From CAWAND01 sp963727915 (GTDB lineage: Bacteria; Chloroflexota; Anaerolineae; Anaerolineales; E44-bin32), in assembly GCA_963727915.1 (NCBI GenBank), contig CAVSID010000003.1, positions 248,001-312,000 on the forward strand: 64,000 nt of DNA, in the 5' to 3' direction. Below the pieces are notes generated by a model. The model was not told the origin of the DNA. It saw only the letters and a list, made by a program, of their open reading frames with translations, and searched no databases. Below, in pieces: positions 47,942 to 58,176 of the stretch. Numbering within the stretch: the stretch's first letter is position 1; every line of letters starts with the position of its first letter. The position numbers and the translations under genes are program-made.

Positions 47942-48719
47942 ATGAGAACCCCAATGACCGTACGCCTCCTCTCTTGCACTTGGCTTTTAGCAGCCAGCGG
48001 CCTGCTCGCCGCGTGCAACCTGCAGGCGTCCCCATCGCCGACCTCGGCTGCGCCTGCCACTGCGGCGGCCTCCACCGTTCAGGCGATCCTGACCGAAGCA
48101 TCCCGAGGCACGGTCCCGCCAGAGTTCGCCACCCCCACGCCCATGCCTCCGGCGACGACCACTCCGCAACCCACCTCGCCAAGCCCTACGCCCTCATCGT
48201 GTACCGACAAGGCCGCCTTCGTGGACGATGTCACGATTCGCGACAACACGGAATTGGGTGGCGGGAGAGTCCTTCGTCAAAACCTGGCGCCTCCAGAACG
48301 CAGGCACGTGCGTCTGGAACACCGCCTACAGCCTGGTCTTCATCGGCGGTACACGCATGGGCGCCGCGTCCCACGTACCCATGCCCACGCATGTCAACCC
48401 ACAGAACACGGTGGACTTGGCCGTAGACATGATCGCGCCTTCGACCGCCGGCACGTACCAGGGGTTCTGGAAGCTGACCAACGCCAACGGAGATTATTTC
48501 GGAATTGGGCCGGCAGGAGATCAATCGTTCTGGGTGAAGATCGTCGTGCCGAGCTTGGATACGGGCTCAGCCACACCCACAATGACCGCCACCAGCTCCA
48601 TGTCCCCCACGCCTTCGTCGACCTCCGACGCCTCGCATACGCCCACGCCATCGGCCAGCCCGAGTGCCACTTCCAGCGCGACCTTCACACCAACGCCAAC
48701 CGAGACGGCGACGCCCTAG
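47942..48719 (+). CDS. Second lipoprotein with NBR1-like Ig-type domain, one frameshift
   Basis: Paralogue of the preceding gene. Signal peptide with lipobox LLAAC (ATG at 47942 or 47954), Thr/Pro linker, and CTDKAAFVDDVTIRDNTELG. After a slip near 48260 it continues GESFVKTWRLQNAGTCVWNT through FWKLTNANGDYFGIGP, ending in a Ser/Thr/Pro tail (TPTPSASPSATSSATFTPTP). About 255 residues. A -10 (TAGAAT at 47921-47926) lies close to the start. It lacks the second beta domain of its neighbour. Function unknown. Confidence 0.76.
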
Positions 48720-48765
48720 TTCGGCCCCCGTATCCGCCAAGAAGGGCCGCGGGACCATGGCAGTA

Positions 48766-48794
48766 TTGCCGTCCTATCATGGGCATGCTACATT
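48766..48794 (+). promoter_or_regulatory. Promoter of the receiver-fusion gene, leaderless
   Basis: TTGCCG (48766-48771), 17-base spacer, TACATT (48789-48794) with TGC before it. The predicted start at 48801 is the A of the ATG. Confidence 0.6.
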
Positions 48795-48800
48795 CAGCCT

Positions 48801-50663
48801 ATGCCAATTTCCATCTTGGTCGCCGATTCGAACATGGAGTTCGGAATCCTTATCCGGCAGGCGCTGGAGGAGAGCGGACAATTCGAGGTCTCGCTGACAT
48901 CGAGCGCCGAGGAGGCCGTCAACCTCGCCCAGGGCCTTGATTTCCGCTTGGCGATCATCGACTTCGCCCTGCCGGACATAGAGGGCGAAAAGCTCGTGGA
49001 GCGGCTGCGTGCCCTACAGCCCGGCCTGGCGGTGATCGGTATTCCGGTCGGCGACGACGACACATCGGAGAAGACGCGCCAGGCTGGGGTCGATGGCATC
49101 TTGACCAAGCCCTTCTACCTCCCAAACTTGCCCGATATCGTGGAGGAGGCCCTGGGACGGAGGCTTGATTTTCACCGCCCAACCCAAGTGGCATGGCCCA
49201 GAACCACCCCAACCCCAGACGTGCCGGACAATTCCGCAGCCGCCCTACCCATCGACAAATCCGCATCGTTTCCCAGCGAAGACTATCCCATGCCGTTCGA
49301 CGAGCCGCCTCCATGGCTGGCGGATGTGAATCGCGCCGCTCAGTACCTGGCGCGATTGACGCTCGAGACATCGGCCGAGGCGGCGCTTCTGATCCGCCAT
49401 CGCGAGCTGATCGCCTCCGCCGGCCAACTACCCCGAGGTCAGCTCCAAGAGCTCACTGCGCAAGTCGCTGACAGCTGGGCAGAAGAAGGCCGTTCTGGTG
49501 CAGTGGCGCGTTTCGTTCATCTGCCCGGTACCGCTGAAGATTTCATGTTGTATGCGACTGGCGTTGTCGCTGGGATGGTGCTTTCGCTTGTGTTTGGCGC
49601 CGAAGTACCCTTCGGTATGATACGTCGGCAAGCGGAATCACTGGCGCACGCCCTGTCAGAGATCGATCCGGCACTGCGACCGTCCAAGGACACTGGAAGC
49701 ACCTCCAAGTCCCATCCCTCAGAGCGGGAACCATCCCCCACCAGACACAAGCAATCTCCCGCTGCCGAAGCGGCCGTTCAGGAGAGTCATCCTTCCCAGG
49801 CCGCAGTTCAACCCCAGACCGTTCCGCTGCGTGTGGAATCCCCGCTGCCCGAGGACTGGATCCCACAACCCGACCAGCCGTCACCGAGCGCCCGCCTGCT
49901 GGATGAACTCGCTTCCCTCGAACTACCAGAGCCCGATCCTGCCGAAGGCGGGCTCAAAATGGGCCAAGCAGAGAGCCAGCCCGCCCGTCACCGGACCCCG
50001 GATTTGCCGCTGGATTGGCTGCCCATGATCACGCATTCCAAGAGGCATCTGCCCTTCCTGGATGACCCCGAACCGGTCGAGACCGACACATGCGCCTCCC
50101 CCCCGCAGTCCGCCAGCCCCTCCCCCTCCTCCAGCCCGGGAGCTGAGACCGGAATCTCGCCGACGGCGGCGCCCGAAACCCCGGCTGCCCCACCAGGCCC
50201 TGTGGGTGTAGCCCAGGCGGTGCCGGAGCTTGCCGTTCCGGCGGCCTCACCTCCGCACCCGGCGGGGCCTAACTCGGATCCTCGCCTGCCATTCACGGTG
50301 GTTCTTGCCCCTCGGTTCCCGGAGCACCGCCTTGCCGGCCCGTTGGTGGAGAATCTTGTTCAATGGACGAGGCGGCTGTGCCTGGCTTGGGACTGGAAGG
50401 CGGATCGTGTCGATGTGACCGACGATGCGCTCGTGGTGCAGATCATGCTGCCCCCAGAAGTCGCCCCGGCTGCCGCCGCTCAAGAGCTCTCTGAGCACCT
50501 TTCGGCGCGTATCTTCCAGACATTTCCTCACCTTGAAGCCGGCTTTCCAACCGGCGGTTTCTGGGCAAGCGCTCACCTGTTGGCCTCAGGCAAGTCAGTC
50601 TCACCAGCCGAGGTGTCCGCCTTCGTAGACCAGCTCCGCCAGGCGCAGGGGCTCAGCGACTGA
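48801..50663 (+). CDS. Response-regulator receiver fused to a roadblock-like domain and a degenerate transposase-like (Y1/REP-type) domain
   Basis: 620 residues, intact. Residues 1-120 are a receiver domain with acidic pocket Asp9, phospho-acceptor Asp54 (AIIDFALPD) and Lys103 (LTKPFY). About 170-285 resembles a roadblock/LC7 fold (AALLIRHRELIASAGQLPRG, then ATGVVAGMVLSLVFG). A long Pro/Ser linker follows. The last 125 residues (LPFTVVLAPRFPEHRLAGPL, ALVVQIMLPPEVAP, SARIFQTFPHL, GGFWASAHLLASG) resemble the IS200/REP-associated Y1 transposase fold, but the HUH position reads ALV and the Tyr region reads FVDQL, so catalysis should be lost. Starts exactly at its predicted transcription start. 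Confidence 0.72.
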   Translation: MPISILVADSNMEFGILIRQALEESGQFEVSLTSSAEEAVNLAQGLDFRLAIIDFALPDIEGEKLVERLRALQPGLAVIGIPVGDDDTSEKTRQAGVDGILTKPFYLPNLPDIVEEALGRRLDFHRPTQVAWPRTTPTPDVPDNSAAALPIDKSASFPSEDYPMPFDEPPPWLADVNRAAQYLARLTLETSAEAALLIRHRELIASAGQLPRGQLQELTAQVADSWAEEGRSGAVARFVHLPGTAEDFMLYATGVVAGMVLSLVFGAEVPFGMIRRQAESLAHALSEIDPALRPSKDTGSTSKSHPSEREPSPTRHKQSPAAEAAVQESHPSQAAVQPQTVPLRVESPLPEDWIPQPDQPSPSARLLDELASLELPEPDPAEGGLKMGQAESQPARHRTPDLPLDWLPMITHSKRHLPFLDDPEPVETDTCASPPQSASPSPSSSPGAETGISPTAAPETPAAPPGPVGVAQAVPELAVPAASPPHPAGPNSDPRLPFTVVLAPRFPEHRLAGPLVENLVQWTRRLCLAWDWKADRVDVTDDALVVQIMLPPEVAPAAAAQELSEHLSARIFQTFPHLEAGFPTGGFWASAHLLASGKSVSPAEVSAFVDQLRQAQGLSD

Positions 50664-50689
50664 AACGGCACCCTTATCCGGCTCGCCGA

Positions 50690-50698
50690 TGCTAAAAT
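50690..50698 (+). promoter_or_regulatory. Extended -10 element of polA
   Basis: TGCTAAAAT, predicted start near 50705, ATG at 50736. Confidence 0.5.
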
Positions 50699-50735
50699 GA
50701 CCTGTTGATTCAACCATCTTGCGGGGGCTCATTCT

Positions 50736-53516
50736 ATGCCTAGCCAGCCCAGGCTTTTCATGATCGATGGCCACGCTCTGGCTTATCGCACTTATTTCGC
50801 CTTGACCGGCGTCGGCGGCGGCGAGCGTTGGATTACCAAGTCAGGTGAACCAACGGCCGGCACCTACGGATTCACAGCCGTCCTGCTAAAGCTCCTTGAA
50901 GACGAAGAACCCGAGTATTTGGCCGTTTCTTTCGACACCGGCAAGACATTCCGTGATGACCTCTTTCCGGATTACAAAGCGACGCGCGAAAAGATGCCCG
51001 ATGATCTGCGTCTGCAGATCGAACGCATCCGGGAACTGGTGGGGGCCTTCGGAATCCCCATCCTTGAGGCAGACGGCTTCGAAGCCGACGACGTCCTGGG
51101 GACGGTCGCCCGTTTGGCGGCTAAACAGGGGGCCAAAGTCATCATCCTCACCGGCGATCGGGACTTGCTCCAGTTGGCGGATGACAACGTGATCATCCGC
51201 CTGGCTGGCCAGAAGCTGTCCGAGGCCAAGGATTACGGACCTGAGCAAGTGCGTGAGAAACTCGGCGTCGCCCCTTCACAGGTTGTCGACTACAAAGCGT
51301 TGGTTGGGGACACCAGCGATAACATCCCTGGGGTGACAGGGGTCGGCGAAAAGACGGCTGTCTCCCTGATTGCTGAGTACGACAACCTGGACCAGATCTT
51401 CGCCCACCTTGATGACATCCAGACCTCGCTTCCGGAACAAACTTGAGGCGGGCCGGGATCAGGCCTACCTCAGCCAGAAGCTGGCCGCGATCAACACGCA
51501 AGTCCCGATCGCTTTCGACCTGGAGGCTTGCCGAGCCCAAGCCTACAACCGCGACAAGGTGGCAGATCTCTTCCGGGAGCTTGAGTTCAGAACTTTGATG
51601 GACAGAATCCCATCCGGCTCCAGCGACGCACGTCAAATGGATCTCTTTGTGTCGGAGACAGCCCCCGAAGTGGCCACCACCGACAGGATCATTGTGGTCG
51701 ATGACACACACAAGCTCGAAGCCCTTGTCAAGACTCTCAAGGCGGCCAAGCACATCGCCTTTGATGTTGAGACAACGAGCACGGACCCAATCCTGGCGAC
51801 CCTTGTGGGCATCTCCCTGGCGGTGGACGAGGCGACCGGTTACTACATTCCCGTTGGCCACAACGCCTCCGTCGCAGGAGGCCCACAGCTCGGCCTCGAT
51901 CAGGTGTTGGTCGCACTTGGCGGCCCCATGACCGACCCCGATATTCCCAAGCTCGGGCACAATGTCAAATACGACGCCATCATGCTGACGCGCCACGGAC
52001 TAGCGCCAAGGCCACTCGCGTTCGATACGATGGTGGCGGAATGGCTGTGCGATCCCGCGTCGCGCAATTTGGGTTTGAAGAACTTGGCCTGGGTTCGGCT
52101 CGGCCTCGAAATGACCGAGATCTCAAGACCTCATCGGCAGTGGGCGAAACCAGCGCACGATGGCCGAAGTCCCCATCGCCGATGCCGCACCCTATGCTGG
52201 AGCGGACGCCGCCGTTTGCGTGCGCTTGATGCCCCAGCTCCGCGCCGAGATGGAAGACAAGCACCAGTCCGAACTGTTCGACAGCCTCGAAATGCCGCTT
52301 GGTGCCCGTTCTGGCCGACATGGAGATGGAAGGCATTGGGCTGGATCGGGCATTCCTGTCCCAGCTTTCGGAGAAGCTCGCCGCTCGGATGGACGAGATT
52401 CAATCTGAGATCTTTCAGATTGTCGGGCACGAGTTCAATCTGAATTCCCCTCAACAGCTGTCAGAAGTCCTCTTCGATGAACTGCAGATCGAGCCCCCAG
52501 ATCGCACACGCAAGACGTCGTCCGGCTACTACTCTACGGCTGCTTCCGTCCTGGAGGAACTCGGCCAGGCTTATCCTGTGGTCGAGCGGGTGCTCGAGCA
52601 CCGCGAGGTGTCCAAGCTTAAGTCAACCTACGCCGACGCGCTTCAGGCCCAGTTAAACCCGCAAACCGGGCGAGTCCATACGTCCTACAACCAAACCGGT
52701 TCGGTGACTGGGCGGTTGGCCTCCTCCGAGCCAAACCTCCAGAACATCCCTATCCGGACCGAGTTGGGGCGCCAGATACGCCGCGCATTCGTGGCGGATG
52801 ATGGGCACACGTTGCTGGCCGTGGACTATTCACAGATCGAGCTGCGGATCGTGGCCCATATGGCGGAAGACAAAGCCATGATCGACGCCTTCCATCAGGA
52901 TCAAGACATCCACGCCACGACGGCCGCGGCGGTATTCTCGGTCGACCAAGCGGACGTGACCGCCGAGATGCGGCGGCGGGCCAAAGCCGTGAATTTCGGC
53001 TTGATCTATGGCATGAGCGCGTTCGGCCTTTCCCGTTCCACCGACCTCACACTGGCCGAGGCGGAGGATTTCGTCAAGGCCTACTTCGAACGTTTTCCCG
53101 GAGTGAAGCGGTATCTGGACGAGACACGGCAACGCGCCGTCGAACAAGGTTATGTCGAGACGTTGCTTGGCCGTCGGCGTTACTTTCCCCAGTTGCAAAA
53201 AGGCGGGCCGGCGGTATCGGAGGTGGCCCGATCCAGAGCCCTGAGAGAGGCCGTCAACGCGCCTATTCAGGGGACGGCGGCGGATATCATCAAGCTAGCG
53301 ATGATCCGCATGCCGGCAGCCCTCGAGAAGGAGGGGCTGGCGGCACGGATGTTGCTGCAGGTTCATGACGAATTGTTGTTCGAGTGCCCGGTGGCTGACC
53401 AATCCGCTTCGATTGACCTGGTCAAGCGAGTGATGTCCGAGGCCTATACTTTGAGAGTGCCGTTGAAGACCGACGCCAAGGCAGGACCCAATTGGTATGA
53501 TCTCCAACCAGTCTGA
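50736..53516 (+). CDS. polA: DNA polymerase I, frameshifted
   Basis: Repair and Okazaki-fragment polymerase. The 5'-3' nuclease domain holds LFMIDGHALAYRTYFAL, ADGFEADDVLGTVARLA and VGDTSDNIPGVTGVGEKTA. The proofreading domain keeps its acids: IAFDVETTS (DxE), LGHNVKYDAIML, and YAGADAAVC (YxxxD), so 3'-5' exonuclease activity is likely retained. Polymerase motifs A (VAVDYSQIELRIVAHM), B (RRRAKAVNFGLIYGMSAFGL) and C (LLQVHDELLFE) are intact. Slips near 51432, 52115 and 52298. About 925 residues. Not obviously co-transcribed with its neighbours. Confidence 0.93.
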
Positions 53517-53600
53517 ATCTCAGACTTCACATCTCCTGAGACGGCGGCCAGGTGCACGACACACCGCCCCGCTCGATTGAGCCCGGCTGCCCTGAACCTA

Positions 53601-53609
53601 TGCTATACT
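53601..53609 (+). promoter_or_regulatory. Extended -10 element of the TPR gene
   Basis: TGCTATACT, predicted start near 53616, ATG at 53642. Confidence 0.5.
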
Positions 53610-53641
53610 CGCGTCTCAACCTCATCTTTTAAGATTCTGCC

Positions 53642-56010
53642 ATGACGGGACGCCAAGACCTCTTCGAAGAATCCATGCAGCTCGGCCACTCCGCAGCCTG
53701 GGAACAGGACTGGGATCGTGCGCTCGAGTTCTACCGCAAAGCCCTGGCGGAGTTTCCTGATGACCACGACGCGTTGGTCAGCCTCGGCTTGGCGATGGTG
53801 GAAACCGGGCGAGGTAAGGAGGCCTTGGCGATCTACAACAAGGCCTCCAAGATTGATCCCAATGACCCGATTCCAGCCGAGAAATGCGCCGAAATCTTCG
53901 AAACCCTTGACCAGACGAAGGAAGCCATTCAGTCGCGCGAGCGGGCCGCCGAGCTTTCGCTGCGCCGGCGGGATGTTGAGAAAGCCATCGAGAACTGGAA
54001 CCACATCGGGCGTCTCTCACCGACCAACCTGTCGGCCCGGACGCGTCTGGCCCTGACCAGCGAACGGCTCGGCCGCCGCCGACAATCTGTTCACGAATAT
54101 CTGGCAGTGGCCGCCATTCTTCAGAAGGGCGGCAAGCTCGACCGGGCCACAGAAGCCGTGCAGCGCGCCCTCAGTCTTGTTCCCGGCGATGCCGAGGCGA
54201 CCAAGGCCATGCGCCTTCTCCAGAGCGGGGATCCGCTCCCCGAACCGGTCCCACCCATCGGTTCCACTCGCCCTCTGCGGATGTCGCAAGTCAAGTCGTA
54301 CCTGGAACCATCCGAGTTGGACGACGGTGGTCCGTCAGCCTCGTCGGCGGGCGTGCTCGACGAGCCCTCCCTGGAACTGGCTGATCCCGAGGAAGCGGCA
54401 GAGACACAAGCCCTGAGCATTCTGGCTGGATTGCTTTTTGAGGAAGCGGAGGGTGAGGAAGATGAGCCGGATGAGCCCTCCGCTCTTGGTTCGCTCGCCC
54501 GGGGAATAAGCAAGGCACGCGGCAGCAATGCCGCCCGAGCTTCGATGCTGCGCTACCTGGGTCAAGCAATCGATATGCAGAGCCACGGCAAGCAACCACA
54601 AGCTATCAAGGAGTACCTGCGGGCGATCGATTCGGGGCTGGCTCACCCGGCCGCCCACTACGCGCTCGCTCGCCTTTACAAAGAGACCGGCGACGCCGAA
54701 GAGGCCAAGAAGCACTACATGGAGGCCATTGGACATCCTGAACTTGCCCTGGGGGCGAACCTGGCTCTGGGCCGCATGTCTAAGGCGTCCGGTGACATGC
54801 TCGAAGCGGCCCGCTATCTGGTTCAGGCCATGCGCATCGCCAACTCGTATTCCGTCGGCAGTGACCAATCAACCGAGCTGGGCCAGATATACGATTCGAT
54901 GCTGGCCACGCAATCCGAAGGGGGCGAAGAAGAGCTCTCGGAGATCGTCGACAACGCCCTCGAATTCCTGACAGGGCCCGAATGGCTGTCACGCGTCCGG
55001 AATGCTCGCCAGCAGCTTCAGGGCCGCGGTGACGGGATTCGAGGTGGTCCCCATCGCGCAGATGCTGGCCGGAGGCGGCTCAGATCGGGTGTTGCGGGCG
55101 TTGCAGCGGGTCGACGAGTTGGCCCGCCAGGACAAGTTCTCGTCGGCAATGGAAGAGGCGATGCTGGCGCTCGAATACGCGCCCTCCTACCTTCCGCTCC
55201 ATCGGCGCATCGCCCAAATCATGATCAGGACCGGCCGCAGCGAAGCCGGTCTGGGGAAGCTGGCCACCATTGCCGAAACCCACCGAATTCGCGGCGAGAT
55301 CGCCGAAGCCGCTGACATGTACGCCAACGTCCTCAAATACTCCCCCGTCGACATCCCATCGCGCCGGATGCTCATCGAGCTGTTGGTTCTGCAGGACAAG
55401 CACCAAGCAGTGTTGGAGCAGTTCCTCGAATTGTCGGATCTGTACCGCCAGTTGGCACAAATCGACTGCCGCACGCAAGACCTTGGCCGAAGCCTTAAGT
55501 CACGTCCAGCAAGACGGCGCCGATCGGGATTGGGGGCTGAAGATACTGAGCAAAATGGGCGATATCGATGTTTCCCGGCTCGACTGGCGACAGGGTCTCG
55601 AGGTCTTCCAACGCGTCCGTGAAATCGATCCAGACGACGAAGAAGCCAGTGCCAAGATCATCGACCTCAATCTCAGATTGGCCAAGAGCAGCAGGCAGCC
55701 AAGGAGCTGGATCACTACCTGGAAGTGCTCGTTCATAAGGAACGTGGCGGTGAGGCGCTGGAGCTTTTGGAAGGGCTTGCGCGCGAGCATCCCGGAAAGC
55801 AATCCTTCACTGCGCGGTTGGCCGAAGCCTACCGAGGCGCCGGGCGCACCGCCGATGCCATCGCCCAGTACGATGCCTTGGGCGAAATTCAATTGGACAG
55901 CGGAGACGTTCAGGCGCGCCATTCATACCATTCGAACCATCATTGAGATGGGCCCCCCAGATCTCGAAGGCTATGAGGAGCTCATCCGAAACCTGGAGTC
56001 TCAGAAGTGA
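53642..56010 (+). CDS. Tetratricopeptide-repeat protein, frameshifted
   Basis: About 785 residues made of TPR helices, with no enzyme domain. Repeats are clear at the start (WDRALEFYRKALAEFPDDHD, then LGLAMVETGRGKEALAIYNK), in the middle (QPQAIKEYLRAIDSGLAHPA, ALARLYKETGDAEEAKKHYM) and near the end (DWRQGLEVFQRVREIDPDDE, LAEAYRGAGRTADAIAQYDA). A low-complexity acidic stretch separates the first and second repeat blocks (EEAEGEEDEPDEPSALGSLA). No signal peptide, so cytoplasmic. Slips near 55000, 55485, 55690 and 55915. It is followed at 27 bases by cdaA and may be in its operon. Partner proteins unknown. Confidence 0.82.
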
Positions 56011-56037
56011 TCCCGCGCTTGTCGATGAAGTCTCGCC

Positions 56038-56908
56038 GTGAATGAACTCATCAGCGAGCTGTTCTTCTTGTTCCAGCGCCTTGGTTGGCTGGATGTCCTC
56101 GACATCCTGCTGGTCACGGCGATCTTCTTCTTCCTGCTGACCCTCGTCCGGGGAACCCAGGCTGTCGTCCTGCTTGAGGGGCATGATCCTGCTCATCATC
56201 GGGATCACCATCCTCACCAGTCTCCTCAACCTGCCTGCCTTTTCCTGGCTGCTGCGCACCACTCTTCCTGCCTTGTTGATTGCAATTCCTGTCATCTTCG
56301 CGCCCGAAATCCGGCGCGCCCTCGAGCGCCTCGGCCGGGCGGGCGCGATCTTCACCAGCACGTCGACAACAAGCGAAATCGACCAACGAATCGATGCCAT
56401 CTGCAGCGCCGCACAACGCCTGATTGACCACCGCCACGGCGCTATCATCGTCATTGAGCGCGAAGTCCAACTCGAGGAATACATCGAGACCGGCGTTGCT
56501 TTGGACGCCAAACTGTCCGCCGAACTTCTCCTGCAGATCTTCTATGTCAACACCCCCCTTCACGACGGTGCGGCCATCATCCGGAACAGCCGCGTTGCAG
56601 CTGCCGCCTGCGTGCTCCCCCTCTCTTCAAGCGGCACGCTGTCGAGGTCTCCTGAACGGCAGATGGGCCTTCGCCACAGAGCCGCCCTCGGAATAAGCGA
56701 AGTGAGTGATGCGGTGGCTGTCGTCGTTTCGGAGGAGCGCGGCATCATTTCTGTTGCCCACAACGGCCGCATGATCCGTCGGCTGGACCAGAGCCGGCTG
56801 CGGAACATTCTTATCGCCTTTTACCGCCCACGGCCGCCGAGGATGCTCCCGGACTGGTTGGAGGGCGTTGTCAGTCGACTTGCACGAATTGGCACTCGGG
56901 CCGCCTGA
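56038..56908 (+). CDS. cdaA: Diadenylate cyclase, one frameshift
   Basis: Makes cyclic di-AMP, a messenger for potassium and osmotic balance. Three N-terminal membrane helices (VLDILLVTAIFFFLLTLV, MILLIIGITILTSLLNL, FSWLLRTTLPALLIAIPVI) then the DAC domain with the catalytic DGA (FYVNTPLHDGAAII) and RHR (GLRHRAALGISEVSDA) motifs. GTG start at 56038; slip near 56178. The C-terminal tail is about 30 residues longer than the DAC core. Upstream of cdaR, the standard pairing. Confidence 0.92.
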
Positions 56909-56926
56909 ACCAGGGACGTCACCACA

Positions 56927-58168
56927 ATGCGCTGGCTTCTCGAAAACCTGAGCTCACTCTTGCTCGCCCTGATCCTTGCGCTGACCGTGTGGGTGGCGGC
57001 CGTCTCATCTTCGGACCCGATCGAGCTCCACACGGTCGTCAACCCATTGGCGATTGATTTCAGAAACCTGGGTGATGGCCTGGTCCTCGTCAACGCCCAG
57101 AGCCGGCAGGCGTCGGTCAGCGTTCGAGCCCCCGTTCGGTCTGGAACCAGCTCTCTGCCAGCGAATTCTCGATCTGGGTGGATCTTGAGGGACTGGCTGA
57201 GGGCACCCACGACCTCCCGATCCATGCCAGCAATCGACCGCCGGCTGGTGCAGATCAGCGGCCTCGACCCATCCACACGACACAGTCAAGCTCGAGGCGG
57301 CCATCAGCAAAGAACTCACCATCAGCGTCGTCCGCCACGGGGAACCGGCCATCGGATTTCGCTCCGACACCCCCAGATCACCCCCACCACGGCTCAGATC
57401 ATTGGGCCTAGATCGGCGGTCGATCAAGTTGATCACGTCGAGGTGGACGTCGACCTGACGGGACGAGGCCAATCGTTCACCCAGGATCTCAGCCTCCAGG
57501 CGCTGGACACGGAAGGACAGCCGGTCACCGGCGTGACCGTTACCCCGGCCATGGCCCAGGTAAACGTCGGGATCGAAGAATTGGGCGGCTATCGATCGGT
57601 CGTGGTCCTGCCCAAGATCGATGGAGAGGTCGAGCCCGGGCTATCAGCTCACCGGAATCACGGTTCAGCCGACACTGGTGACCGTTTTCTCATCCGACCC
57701 GAATCTGGTGGACCAGCTGGGGGGGTTTGTGGAGACCGAGCCCGTCAGCCTGGCCGGGGTGACCGGCGACATCCAAAAGAACGTGGGGCTCAGCCTGCCC
57801 GATGGCGTTTCGATTGTGGGCGAAAAGACCGTGACGGTGAGGGTGAGCATTTCCCCGATCGAAAACTCGATCAAGGTCACGCGCCCGGTTGAGATCACCG
57901 GCTTGCGCCAGGGACTGTTCGCGCAAGCTTCGCCCGATACTGTCAGCGTCATTTTGAATGGACCCGTCCCTATCCTGGACAACCTTCAGCCGGACGATGT
58001 CCGTATCGTGCTGGATCTGATCGACATGACGGCCGGCACCTATCAGCTGACGCCTGAGGTGCTCACATCGTCCAACGACATCAAAGTTCAAAGCGTCCTG
58101 CCAGACACGATCGAAGTCACCATCAGTACCACCCCGCCCCCTACTCCCCAGCCGACGCCCGTACGCCT
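56927..58168 (+). CDS. cdaR: CdaR-like protein with YbbR domains, frameshifted
   Basis: Extracytoplasmic partner of CdaA that tunes its activity. One N-terminal membrane helix (NLSSLLLALILALTVWVAAV) followed by several YbbR repeats: for example VEVDVDLTGRGQSFTQDLSL, GITVQPTLVTVFSSDPNLVD and IKVTRPVEITGLRQGL. Slips near 57140, 57290 and 57640. The raw frame runs into der; a slip near 58150 would stop it at 58166-58168, 8 bases before the der start. About 410 residues. cdaA-cdaR order matches other bacteria, but glmM, the usual third gene in Firmicutes, is replaced by der. Confidence 0.83.
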
Positions 58169-58176
58169 GAATTCCC

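Noticed and set aside
48801..50663. An active IS200-type transposase gene
   Set aside because: The HUH histidines and the catalytic tyrosine are missing, and the domain is fused to a receiver; no element ends are visible.
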